The notes beneath the pieces were generated by a model. The model did no database searches, was not told the origin of the DNA, and saw nothing but the letters and a program-made list of their open reading frames with translations. 52,713 nucleotides of DNA from Chamaesiphon sp. 341R_metabat_111 (GTDB lineage Bacteria > Cyanobacteriota > Cyanobacteriia > Cyanobacteriales > Chamaesiphonaceae). The translations under genes and the position numbers were made by a program. The first letter of the stretch is position 1. The number at the start of each line of letters is the position of its first letter. Positions 41,676 to 50,089 of this stretch are shown here, one piece after another. The stretch spans positions 1 through 52,713 of the forward strand of contig JANXVE010000020.1 in assembly GCA_025351825.1 (NCBI GenBank). Reading direction: 5' to 3'.

Positions 41676-41887
41676 ACGTTTTGCCCAAATCTTGATTAAT
41701 GACGGTTGTTACAAAATCGGCGATCTAATTGCCCTATGATGACAATCTACAGTTCTATTTTAGCCAGATCTGCGTGAATTGTCGATCGAGATAAATATAT
41801 TAACCTATGCGATCGAGCGGCGATCGGCTTCAAGAATAGATTAACAATTAAGATATATTGGGCGAACACCTCCCTGGAAAAGAAGAT

Positions 41888-44434
41888 ATGCAAGTGCGCG
41901 CAGTATTAATGGCTGGCGGTTCGGGGACGCGACTAAGACCTTTGACCTGCGAACTACCCAAACCAATGGTACCAGCGATCGATCGACCGATCGCCGAGCA
42001 TATTATCAATTTGCTCAAACGTCACCAGATTAATGAAGTAATTATCACGCTGCACTATTTACCAGAAGTGATTCAGAATTACTTTGGTGATGGGAGTGAG
42101 TTTGGGGTCAAGATTCACTATGCAGTGGAAGCGGAGCGGGCACTGGGTACGGCTGGCTGTGTCAAAAATGTTGAAGAAATGCTATTGAGTACATTTCTGG
42201 TGATTAGTGGTGACAGTCTCACAGATATCGACTTGACTGGTGCGATCGAATTTCACCGCCAGAAGGGTGCTAAAGTGACGATTATTCTCACCCAGATCCC
42301 GAATCCAGTTGATTTTGGAGTAGTAATTATCGATGAAGATAAACGGATTCGGCGGTTTCTGGAGAAGCCTTCGGCGAGTGAGGTATTTTCGGATGCGGTG
42401 AATACGGGGATCTATATTCTAGAGCCGGAAGTATTGGACTATCTCCATCCCGATACTGAGGCTGATTTTTCCCAAGATTTATTTCCGCAGTTGCTGAAGC
42501 ATAATATCCCGATGTACGGCTATGTTGCCGATGGTTATTGGTGTGATATCGGTCAAGTGGATACTTATCGGGAAGCACAGTACGACGCACTACGGGGTAA
42601 GGTCAAGCTCGATTGGCCATTTCCCGAAACTAGCCCAGGTATCTGGATTGGGGCGAATACCTATATCGATCCGAGTGCGATGATTGAGGCTCCAGCGGTA
42701 ATTGGTGCCAATTGTAAAATTGGGGCGCGGGTAAAAATTTCCGCTGAGACAATAGTAGGTGATAATGTCGCGATCGGTCGCGGTGCCAATCTCAAGCGGC
42801 CGATTATTGGTAATGGCTCGATCATTGGCGAGGATGCCCAGCTTCGGGCTTGTGTGCTAGCGCGTGGGGTGAGGATCGGTCGCGGTGCTCAAGTGCTGGA
42901 AGGGGCAATTTTGGGGGCGTTATCGAATGTCGGTGAGGAGGCTAAAATTAATCCCAATGTGCGAGTCTGGCCGAACAAAGAGATCGAGCCGCTGGCGGTG
43001 CTAAATCTCAATTTGATTTGGGGTCAAATTGCCCACCGAAATTTGTTCGCCCAAAGGGGTGTGCAGGGATTAGCTAATATTGATATCACGCCGGAATTTG
43101 CGGTCAAATTGGGTGCTGCTTATGGTTCTACGTTGCTACCAGGATCTCAGGTAACAGTCTCTCGCGATCAACGCAATGTATCACGAATGGTATCTCGATC
43201 GCTGATTGCTGGCTTGATGTCCGTGGGGATTAATATTCAAGATCTAGAATCTACCGCCATTCCCGTCGCCCGCAAAATTATCTACGCCCTGCGTCAGCGT
43301 CAAGATGAAGTTACGGTAATTGGGGGGATTCATGTGCGGCTACATCCCGATCGCACAGACTCAATCCTAATCGAATTCTTTGACGATCGCGGGATCAATA
43401 TTTCCACCACTCAAGAGAAAAAGATCGAATCAGCCTACTTCAAAGAAGACCTTCGTCGCGCGCGAATTCCCGAAATCGGTGATGTCAACCGCTTTTCCCA
43501 AGGGATGGACATCTACAAATCCGCCTTCCAAAAACAACTCAACATCGATGCCATTCGTCATGCTGGTACCAAGGTAGTCGTGGATTATGTCTACGCTGTC
43601 TCTGGGGCAATCTTGCCGCTGCTATTATCAAAATTTGGCTGTGACGCAGTGGTACTCAACGCTAGTCTCAGCCAGACATCCCTGACAGCCAACGAACGGG
43701 AAGCCTTACTCAATCAACTCGGACATGTGGTAGTCGCCCTCAAAGGTTCCTTTGGGGTGCAAGTCTCTGCCCACGGCGAACAGCTCATCCTCGTCGATGA
43801 AGAAGGCGTGCCGATTCGGGGGAATATGCTCACCGCCCTGATGGTGCAAATCGTCCTCACAGCCTATCCTGGCGGTACCGTAGTCGTCCCCGTCCAAGCA
43901 TCTAGTGCGATCGAACAAATTGTCCGGCGGCATGGCGGCAAAGTCAAGCGGACTAAAGCCAGTCCCACAGCTCTGATGGAAGCCTGTCAGCAGCTCCCCA
44001 ATGTTGTATTGGGTGGTAGTGGCGAAATGGGCTTTATCTTCCCCGAATTTCATCCTGGCTTCGACGCAATGTTTTGCATTGCCAAACTAATTGAAATGCT
44101 CACCCGTCAAGAACGTTCCCTCAGTAGTCTCCGTGCCGAGCTACCGCGCGTCTTCTATCGCAATCACTCCCTCCGCTGCCCTTGGACAGCCAAAGGCGGC
44201 TTGATGCGGCATATCCTCGAAAATCATCAGCCCGAATATCTAGATACCGAAGATGGAGTCAAAATCATCAATTATCAAGACGACAGATGGGTGTTAATTC
44301 TCCCCGATGCTGGCGAACCTCTGGTGCATATTTATGTCAATGGTAACGATCGCAATTGGGTCGATGAAACCATGCGCGAATACCGTCAAATCGTCCAAGA
44401 TTTCATCGAACAGTATCGTCAGACTAGTGATTAG
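41888..44434 (+). CDS. Mannose-1-phosphate guanylyltransferase-like protein fused to a degenerate phosphomutase domain
   Basis: 848 residues. An N-terminal nucleotidyltransferase domain (residues 1-240) has the nucleotide loop LMAGGSGTRLRPLTCELPKP and SGDSLTDID, fitting GDP-mannose or similar NDP-sugar pyrophosphorylases. A left-handed beta-helix follows (about 250-370, many hexapeptides such as VIGANCKIGARVKI). The C-terminal half (about 385-848) has the fold of phosphomanno/glucomutases. However, the phosphoserine motif TASHNP is replaced by a segment around VIGGIHVRLHPDRTD, and the DxDxDR metal loop by LVDEEGVPI. That domain should be catalytically dead and may be regulatory. The ATG at 41888 fits the family; codons upstream to 41858 begin with TTG. 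No partner gene is adjacent. Confidence 0.88.
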   Translation: MQVRAVLMAGGSGTRLRPLTCELPKPMVPAIDRPIAEHIINLLKRHQINEVIITLHYLPEVIQNYFGDGSEFGVKIHYAVEAERALGTAGCVKNVEEMLLSTFLVISGDSLTDIDLTGAIEFHRQKGAKVTIILTQIPNPVDFGVVIIDEDKRIRRFLEKPSASEVFSDAVNTGIYILEPEVLDYLHPDTEADFSQDLFPQLLKHNIPMYGYVADGYWCDIGQVDTYREAQYDALRGKVKLDWPFPETSPGIWIGANTYIDPSAMIEAPAVIGANCKIGARVKISAETIVGDNVAIGRGANLKRPIIGNGSIIGEDAQLRACVLARGVRIGRGAQVLEGAILGALSNVGEEAKINPNVRVWPNKEIEPLAVLNLNLIWGQIAHRNLFAQRGVQGLANIDITPEFAVKLGAAYGSTLLPGSQVTVSRDQRNVSRMVSRSLIAGLMSVGINIQDLESTAIPVARKIIYALRQRQDEVTVIGGIHVRLHPDRTDSILIEFFDDRGINISTTQEKKIESAYFKEDLRRARIPEIGDVNRFSQGMDIYKSAFQKQLNIDAIRHAGTKVVVDYVYAVSGAILPLLLSKFGCDAVVLNASLSQTSLTANEREALLNQLGHVVVALKGSFGVQVSAHGEQLILVDEEGVPIRGNMLTALMVQIVLTAYPGGTVVVPVQASSAIEQIVRRHGGKVKRTKASPTALMEACQQLPNVVLGGSGEMGFIFPEFHPGFDAMFCIAKLIEMLTRQERSLSSLRAELPRVFYRNHSLRCPWTAKGGLMRHILENHQPEYLDTEDGVKIINYQDDRWVLILPDAGEPLVHIYVNGNDRNWVDETMREYRQIVQDFIEQYRQTSD

Positions 44435-44473
44435 ATCGATCGAAAAATATAAGCAACAGAATTCAGTTATTTT

Positions 44474-45442
44474 ATGAGTTATTTAGAGACTGTGGCTGAT
44501 TTCTATTCAGAAGTCGCTCAAACACCAGAAGTCGGATTGTGCTGTGTTCAAAGTACCCCACTACAACTCCCTGGATTGCATATTCCCGACATCATGCAGG
44601 AGATGAATTATGGCTGTGGTAGCACCGTTCATCCGTCGGAGCTAAACGATGAGCCGACAGTATTGTATCTAGGCGTAGGTGGTGGATTGGAGGCTCTCCA
44701 GTTTGCTTATTTTAGTCGGCGGGTAGGTGGAGTAATCGCGGTCGATCCGGTAGCCAAAATGCGTGATGCCGCAGCACGTAATCTCAATTTAGCGGCTGAG
44801 TCTAACTCCTGGTTCGATCCAAGTTTTGTCGAGATTCGATCGGGTGATGCTTTTGAACTACCCGTACCTGATGAATCTGTCGATGTGGTGGCTCAAAATT
44901 GTTTATTTAATATCTTTGAGCCAGCGGATCTCGATAAAGCTTTAGCTGAAGCCTATCGAGTACTCAAACCAGGTGGTAGACTGCAAATGAGCGACCCGAT
45001 CGCCACGCGCCAAATACCGTTACACTTACAGCAGGATCGGCGATTGCGGGCAATCTGTCTATCTGGTGCAATGATCTATGATGAATATACAGAGCGGATT
45101 ATTGCCAGTGGTTTTGGGCAGATCGAAATTCGTGCCCGTCGCCCTTATCGATTATTAGACGCGCATAGCTATCAATTAGATCGGCATTTACTACTCGAAA
45201 GCCTCGATTCAGTCGCTTTTAAAGTACCAGTTCCTGATGATGGAGCCTGTATATTTACAGGCAAAACTGCGATTTATGCGGGGAAAGAAACAGTTTTTGA
45301 TGATTTAGCAGGGCATATATTACCACGCGGTTTACCTACAGGAGTTTGTGACAAGACAGCGGCAAAACTGGCAGCGTTATTAGCCGCTGAATGTATCATT
45401 ACCCCCTCAACTTGGCACTATCAAGGTGATGGCTGTTGTTAA
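44474..45442 (+). CDS. arsM: Arsenite methyltransferase ArsM (arsenosugar type)
   Basis: A 322-residue class I SAM-dependent methyltransferase. SAM loop is VLYLGVGGGLEALQFAY; further motifs are IAVDPVAKMRDAA and YRVLKPGGRLQMSDP. Candidate arsenic-binding cysteines lie in EVGLCCVQS, MNYGCGS (Cys48) and VAQNCLFN, the spacing of ArsM-like enzymes, plus a C-terminal Cys-Cys pair. The closest fit is the cyanobacterial ArsM that starts arsenosugar synthesis; its partner arsS is not adjacent. The methyltransferase assignment is firm; the arsenic substrate is inferred from the cysteines. A perfect 15-bp hairpin follows. Confidence 0.78.
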   Translation: MSYLETVADFYSEVAQTPEVGLCCVQSTPLQLPGLHIPDIMQEMNYGCGSTVHPSELNDEPTVLYLGVGGGLEALQFAYFSRRVGGVIAVDPVAKMRDAAARNLNLAAESNSWFDPSFVEIRSGDAFELPVPDESVDVVAQNCLFNIFEPADLDKALAEAYRVLKPGGRLQMSDPIATRQIPLHLQQDRRLRAICLSGAMIYDEYTERIIASGFGQIEIRARRPYRLLDAHSYQLDRHLLLESLDSVAFKVPVPDDGACIFTGKTAIYAGKETVFDDLAGHILPRGLPTGVCDKTAAKLAALLAAECIITPSTWHYQGDGCC

Positions 45443-45452
45443 GTAATCGATC

Positions 45453-45487
45453 GTTGACAGCAAAAATGGAGTATTTTTGCTGTCAAC
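45453..45487. terminator. Perfect hairpin between convergent arsM and DUF2232 genes
   Basis: GTTGACAGCAAAAAT (45453-45467) and ATTTTTGCTGTCAAC (45473-45487) are perfectly complementary around a 5-nt loop. It sits between stop codons at 45442 and 45491 and can terminate both transcripts. Confidence 0.8.
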
Positions 45488-45490
45488 CAC

Positions 45491-46273
45491 TTAAATATCC
45501 AACAATGTATCTACCCAAGCTGGTGCTTTGGGAATAGGATTGCCTAGTTTTTCAAATATCAAAAGTGCGACTAGATGAACGACGAACAGATAGACAAAAT
45601 TGTTAAATAAGATCAGCACGATCGCCAAAGTTTGAATTACCATTAAACTTGGTTCGGCTAGGATGCCCAATCGAATAAAAATCCACTCAGCTAGATCGTG
45701 AATTCTGGCCATCGAATACATCCACAGGTCTTCCCCAAGGAAGGCTGATGTCAGCCAAAATCTAAAGAACACGCCGATGCAATCTAGTAATGCACCGAGC
45801 GAGATCGAAGTCAGCCAGCTCGACTGTCTGCGCCAACAGGCTCCCAGTTGTACCCCCATCAATCCATAGGGAATCACAAACAGGATACTCCGAGTCGGCC
45901 CTAGCAGCACTGACAATAACAATCCAGACACCAAAGCCGTCATCCATCCCGCTCGCTGTCCCCAGCGCAAATAGATCAACGCAATCGGAATCGGGAAAAA
46001 GATCCTAAATACAGGGACCCCAGGCAAATAGTAACTAAATAGCCACAGTAAACTCGCCGTACTTGCGAGGAAAGCGGTTTCTACCAAAACAATCGGTGGC
46101 TTGCCAGTCGGAGCCGCAGTCACCTTTGTTGTTTGCTCTTCGGGGGGGGATGGATGCTTTAGGGGAGATGCCAATGGACTACCTCGATCGCATGTGCGAT
46201 CGACTAAATGAGTTATGATAAAGATCGGTTGGATAAGCCTGTCAATTCTTATTGTAAAGCGACTCACTACCAA
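45491..46273 (-). CDS. DUF2232 family membrane protein
   Basis: 260 residues with about six hydrophobic helices in residues 60-245 (TAFLASTASLLWLFSYYLPG, VFRIFFPIPIALIYLRWGQR, ALVSGLLLSVLLGP and others). The DUF2232 family (YybS-like) is widespread in Firmicutes and cyanobacteria and has no settled biochemical role. The first 50 residues are polar and poorly conserved, so a start nearer residue 40 is possible. It is convergent with arsM and divergent from the GNAT gene. Confidence 0.78.
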   Translation of the reverse strand: MVVSRFTIRIDRLIQPIFIITHLVDRTCDRGSPLASPLKHPSPPEEQTTKVTAAPTGKPPIVLVETAFLASTASLLWLFSYYLPGVPVFRIFFPIPIALIYLRWGQRAGWMTALVSGLLLSVLLGPTRSILFVIPYGLMGVQLGACWRRQSSWLTSISLGALLDCIGVFFRFWLTSAFLGEDLWMYSMARIHDLAEWIFIRLGILAEPSLMVIQTLAIVLILFNNFVYLFVVHLVALLIFEKLGNPIPKAPAWVDTLLDI

Positions 46274-46335
46274 TCTAAATAGTCAGCATCTCAATTAGTA
46301 AAATCGGCTGAGATCGAGTTGCTCAAACATTTGAT

Positions 46336-46986
46336 ATGTCGGAACTTAGCACAAATCTCAATAATCTAGACACGTTCGCCAGCATCGCTCCGAACATCGC
46401 CTTCAATCCCGCTCAGATTGAGATTCGTCCGGTCAAAGAAAATGAAATCCACTATGTTGCTGACATTATTACGCGCAGCTTTCATTTCGATCGAGGCTGG
46501 ATGGCGTGGTTTACACCATTATTTAAAATCGGGATTGCCGAAGATCTGCGGAATCGACTTCGCACCCGCGTCCCCAGCGCGCTTCATAGCAAACCCCAGC
46601 AGCAAGTTTGCTCGATCGCACTGTGTATCGATCGAGAACAATCGCATATTTCCGGTACCGTAGAGGTAGGTGTCCGTACTGCCGAACGCTATCGCCAAAA
46701 TCATCATCGCTACGTTTATCTCTCCAATCTAGCCGTCAGCAAAGACTTCAGGCGGCGTGGAGTTGCCCAGAAACTGATTGAAAGGTGCGAACAACAGACG
46801 GTAGAATGGGGCTACACCGAGATCCATCTCCATGTGATGGGCAAAAATGAACGGGGTCGCAATTTGTACCAAAAACTTGGCTATGAGGTCGTTTCCAGCG
46901 AGTTGGTGTGGTCGATTATTCCCTGGCATCGTCCAGAACGATTATTTTTACGCAAACAACTGGGGATTAGTGGTTTAGTGGTTTAG
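46336..46986 (+). CDS. GNAT-family N-acetyltransferase
   Basis: 216 residues. The fold is seen in IEIRPVKENEIHYVADIITR (strand 1/helix 1), VYLSNLAVSKDFRRRGVAQKL (strand 4 and the acetyl-CoA pyrophosphate loop R-x-x-G-x-A) and LHVMGKNERGRNLYQKLGYE (strand 5 to helix 4). It therefore binds acetyl-CoA; the acceptor is unknown. The first 30 residues are an unconserved extension. GTGGTTTA octamers begin right at its stop. Confidence 0.82.
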   Translation: MSELSTNLNNLDTFASIAPNIAFNPAQIEIRPVKENEIHYVADIITRSFHFDRGWMAWFTPLFKIGIAEDLRNRLRTRVPSALHSKPQQQVCSIALCIDREQSHISGTVEVGVRTAERYRQNHHRYVYLSNLAVSKDFRRRGVAQKLIERCEQQTVEWGYTEIHLHVMGKNERGRNLYQKLGYEVVSSELVWSIIPWHRPERLFLRKQLGISGLVV

Positions 46987-47131
46987 TTGCTAGTGGTTTA
47001 GATCTGTAGGTTGGGTTGCGGATGCGCGCTCCTCGGGTTCCCCGTTCGCGGAGCGTCTCCAAAGGAGAGGGTTTAGCGGACCAAGCAGAGGAATGAAACT
47101 AGGGCATACCCCACAAATGAGACAACCCAAC
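46987..47131. repeat. Nested interspersed repeats
   Basis: GTGGTTTAG octamers come first, then GTTGGGTTG (47010-47018) facing CAACCCAAC (47123-47131). Inside lies a segment with GTTCGCGGAGCGTCTCC and an inner TCTCC-AAA-GGAGA hairpin (about 47054-47067), a repeat type common in cyanobacteria. The outer ends match the element at 12412-12436, so the inner part looks inserted into a copy of that element. Confidence 0.55.
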
Positions 47132-47230
47132 ACACTCAACCTTTTCCCAAATAAGTAGTCGATGAGGCTTTAATCGATCGAGAATTCAGGTAGCATATTC
47201 TTAGCATGGGAGATTTAGTGGAGAATATCA

Positions 47231-47761
47231 ATGTTGAAGATTCAAACAGCTCAGAGATTATTACCAATTTTTGCTTTAGCTAGCTGCCTAGTTGCCTCTG
47301 TGCCTGGGATTGTTAGAGCCGATAGTTTGCCTGGGTTTACGTTATTCAGTGGGATCGAACAGGGAAATCAGCTTGCTTATCGGTTAGACTCAGGGAATAG
47401 AAGCACTACCGATCGATATCGGCTCAAGATTCCTGGTTCAAAAATCAACCGCCTTGGTGCAGCCCAAATTCAGATTACTTATCCTGACTACTTCAAAGGC
47501 AAGTTTGACGATAAAGCAGTAGAAGTATTTGTGGGTGATAAATTAGTCCCCGTGCAGGCTGTCAAGTGGGATCGAGAGCGTCAAACCATCGAAATCGATC
47601 TCGCCCAACAGCTCAAAACCAAAGGTGAAATCGAAGTTGTCCTCAGCAATGTCCAGAATCCCGACAGCAGCGGCATGTATTATTTTAGCTGTCAAGTCAA
47701 GAGCAGTGCTGATTTTCCCCTAGCTCGATACGTCGGTACCTGGATTCTAAGTATCGATTAG
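47231..47761 (+). CDS. DUF2808 family exported protein
   Basis: 176 residues with a signal peptide (about 1-30, ending VPGIVRADS). The mature part starts LPGFTLFSGIEQGNQLAYRL and contains RYRLKIPGSKINRLGAAQI, ITYPDYFKGKFD and VLSNVQNPDSSGMYYFSCQV. This is the DUF2808 pattern of periplasmic proteins widespread in cyanobacteria and without known function. The ATG at 47231 sits after a weak GGAGA at about 47219. Confidence 0.8.
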   Translation: MLKIQTAQRLLPIFALASCLVASVPGIVRADSLPGFTLFSGIEQGNQLAYRLDSGNRSTTDRYRLKIPGSKINRLGAAQIQITYPDYFKGKFDDKAVEVFVGDKLVPVQAVKWDRERQTIEIDLAQQLKTKGEIEVVLSNVQNPDSSGMYYFSCQVKSSADFPLARYVGTWILSID

Positions 47762-47798
47762 CACGCAGTTACTGCGTCTGCATAACACACCTTCAATA

Positions 47799-47833
47799 AA
47801 TAACCCAGCATCCTCTTCAGATGTTGGGTTATT
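47799..47833. terminator. Terminator after the DUF2808 gene
   Basis: AATAACCCAGCATC (47799-47812) pairs with GATGTTGGGTTATT (47820-47833), 14 bp with one G-T, around a 7-nt loop and followed by TTGTG. Confidence 0.75.
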
Positions 47834-48212
47834 TTGTGTCTGGAAACGTCTGGAGCAGATAGATTCAGGCTCATTTGAGGATCGTAATCGAAAGAAACTA
47901 GTTGACGAGTGAAGGATCTGCGAGTAAAGGTGGGAATGCTATAAATAACGGCTGATTAATTAACTTATATCCTGCACCGATACATAAAGACTAGTAAAAG
48001 CAGAGATCTTTGGATACCCCTACAGGTTAATTGTGTAGGGTTGCCCTTCATGGGTACCCTGGATCTACGATTACCACTAGTATGTTCAAACTGGTGCAAG
48101 ATATGAGTTAATCCAGTCAGATCGATGACTGAGCATCGGCATTTACGAGTATCAGTAAGATCCAGATCTTTTCAGATCTAAATTTTTTTAAAAGCACACT
48201 TGAGAATAGTCT
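47834..48212 (+). promoter_or_regulatory. Upstream region of sigC with structured leader
   Basis: No gene is present in these 379 bp. CCCTACA (48018-48024) faces TGTAGGG (48034-48040) in a hairpin, nested within ATACCC/GGGTAC ends. AGATCT-TTTC-AGATCT lies about 40 bp before the start codon. TATAAATAAC at 47940 could be a -10 element. A long leader is common for sigma-factor genes under complex control; which promoter is used is unknown. Confidence 0.35.
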
Positions 48213-49484
48213 ATGTCAAGTCAATCCTTGTACAAATCAGTAGAATACGATGAATCAGCAGCCTCAGATTTAGATCTGCAAGGTATGAACATGGATGAAG
48301 ATAGTCTGCGGACATCTTTGCCAGAATTGTTTGAGCCAGATCTAGATAGTACTGCGGTGCCAAATGCGGCTAAAAATCTTTACTACAGTAAAGATTTGGT
48401 ACGCATATACCTCCAAGAAATTGGCAAAGTGCGACTGCTAGACAGAGATGAAGAAGTCGCCGAAGCGCAATTCGTGCAACGCTATGTCCAATTACTCGAA
48501 CTCCGCGCTGATGCCGCCGAACAGGTAAAGATTGGCAAAAGTGATGACCTAGCAATCTTACAGTACGTCGAGTCAGTCGAGATTCACGATCGATTGACAG
48601 CCCAATTGGGGCATCGTCCTTCCCTGGAACGCTGGGCGAGTATGGCAGGTATCTCTGTAGCCGAACTCAAGCCGAGATTGACCGCTGGCAAGCAAAGGTG
48701 GGCAGAACTAGCTGGAGTGAAAGTTGCCGAAATCGACGGCATTCAGACCTCAGGTATCCGCGCTAAGGGACATATGATCGAGGCGAATCTCCGACTCGTG
48801 GTTTCTGTTGCCAAAAAATATCAAAATCGTGGCTTGGAACTCTTGGATCTGATTCAAGAAGGGACGATGGGTTTGGAGCGAGCGGTAGATAAATTCGATC
48901 CAACTAAAGGTTATCGGTTTAGTACCTATTCATACTGGTGGATTCGCCAGGGAATTACCCGCGCGATTGCGACTCAGAGCCGGAATATTCGCCTCCCCGT
49001 CCACATTACCGAAAAGCTGAACAAGATCAAAAAAGTTCAACGAGATCTGAGTGTCGCTACTGGAAGATCGCCCAAATTGGAGGAAGTTGCGGCAGCGATG
49101 GATATGACGCTGGTACAGTTGCAAGAAGTGCTGATGCGTGTCCCTCGATCGGTATCATTGGATGTAAAGGTGGGCAAGGATCGTGATACAGAATTGGGCG
49201 ATATGCTCGAAGCTGATGATGTCACCCCAGAGCAACTGATGATGCGGGAGTCACTTCAAGGCGAACTCGTGATTCTACTGGCAGATTTGACCGATCGAGA
49301 GCGGGAAGTAATTTGTCTCCGGTTTGGGCTAGGATATGAACAAGCGCATTCTCTGGCTGATATTGGGCGGTTACTGGATCTTTCTCGCGAACGTGTCCGT
49401 CAAATCGAGTCCAAAGCTCTCCAAAAACTACGTCAACCCAAACGTCGCAACCGTGTGCGGGACTATCTAGAATCAATGAATTAG
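48213..49484 (+). CDS. sigC: RNA polymerase sigma factor, SigC-like (group 2)
   Basis: A 423-residue sigma-70 factor. Region 1.2 is about residues 60-95 (DLVRIYLQEIGKVRLLDRDE). A non-conserved insert of about 90 residues follows. Region 2 is ANLRLVVSVAKKYQNRG... with the -10 recognition segment YSYWWIRQGITRAIA. Region 3 follows, then region 4.2 at the end (SLADIGRLLDLSRERVRQIE). The C-terminus LRQPKRRNRVRDYLESMN and the 1.2-2 insert fit the cyanobacterial SigC branch better than SigA or SigB. Region 1.1 is replaced by a short acidic N-terminus. Confidence 0.85.
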   Translation: MSSQSLYKSVEYDESAASDLDLQGMNMDEDSLRTSLPELFEPDLDSTAVPNAAKNLYYSKDLVRIYLQEIGKVRLLDRDEEVAEAQFVQRYVQLLELRADAAEQVKIGKSDDLAILQYVESVEIHDRLTAQLGHRPSLERWASMAGISVAELKPRLTAGKQRWAELAGVKVAEIDGIQTSGIRAKGHMIEANLRLVVSVAKKYQNRGLELLDLIQEGTMGLERAVDKFDPTKGYRFSTYSYWWIRQGITRAIATQSRNIRLPVHITEKLNKIKKVQRDLSVATGRSPKLEEVAAAMDMTLVQLQEVLMRVPRSVSLDVKVGKDRDTELGDMLEADDVTPEQLMMRESLQGELVILLADLTDREREVICLRFGLGYEQAHSLADIGRLLDLSRERVRQIESKALQKLRQPKRRNRVRDYLESMN

Positions 49485-49559
49485 TTTTTAAAAATGGGGG
49501 TAGTTTTTGAATTGCCCCTACCAAATCTTTGCCATTTGCAGCCTAAATCCTGAATATTA

Positions 49560-49684
49560 GACCTCTTGCGTGAATCCAGAATTGCTCATACTTTGACCAG
49601 TTAATTAAAATCTAAAAGTCGTATTGCTAGCAACTAACAAATAACAACTAAAAATACTATGATTTGATATTCGTGCAAGAGGTC
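49560..49684. mobile_element. MITE-like element, copy 2
   Basis: A complete copy of the element at 1-131, 125 bp long. It is flanked on both sides by TA (…ATTA before GACCTC and GGTCTATT after), the target duplication expected for IS630/Tc1-mariner-type elements. Ends GACCTCTTGCGTGAAT and ATTCGTGCAAGAGGTC are imperfect inverses. It lies 75 bp past the sigC stop and just downstream of two minus-strand genes, so it does not break a gene here. Confidence 0.85.
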
Positions 49685-49730
49685 TATTCTAATCATAGAT
49701 TAGAACTAGTGAGCACCGATCGTCCCACCG

Positions 49731-50078
49731 TTAAGCACGCAGTCGATCCATCAACTTACTAAACACCCGCAGATAAGATTTAACCTCTACTTTAGGAATG
49801 CCGATTGTTGTATCGAAATTTCTAATATTGATGCCATTACAAGCCTCATTCAGAATGTTGTTGAGTAGAATCACCTGCTCTCGATCGACAATACAGTTGT
49901 TACTTAATGATGTCAGCAATTGCGTCGCTTCTAGATAGGAGAAGCCCACTCTTGTCTGAAATTCTGGCTCGTGATTGAGATCGTTTTTTACTGTGGTAAA
50001 AAGATTGTGAATTACGACTAGCTCTAGATCGCTGAATTCAAGATTGGCTTGGCTATCGTCTACGATCGTAATTTCCAT
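49731..50078 (-). CDS. Hypothetical protein
   Basis: 115 residues, acidic and soluble, no signal peptide (MEITIVDDSQANLEFSDLEL, then GFSYLEATQLLTSLSNN and NNILNEACNGINIRNFD). Predicted mostly helical. No recognised domain. It begins 11 bp after the stop of the 444-residue membrane protein on the same strand, so the two form a probable operon. Confidence 0.65.
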   Translation of the reverse strand: MEITIVDDSQANLEFSDLELVVIHNLFTTVKNDLNHEPEFQTRVGFSYLEATQLLTSLSNNCIVDREQVILLNNILNEACNGINIRNFDTTIGIPKVEVKSYLRVFSKLMDRLRA

Positions 50079-50089
50079 AGATTTAATAT

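Noticed and set aside
49490-49530. Terminator after sigC (GGGGGTAG...CCCCTACC)
   Set aside because: Only five contiguous base pairs form, with a long loop; too weak to call.
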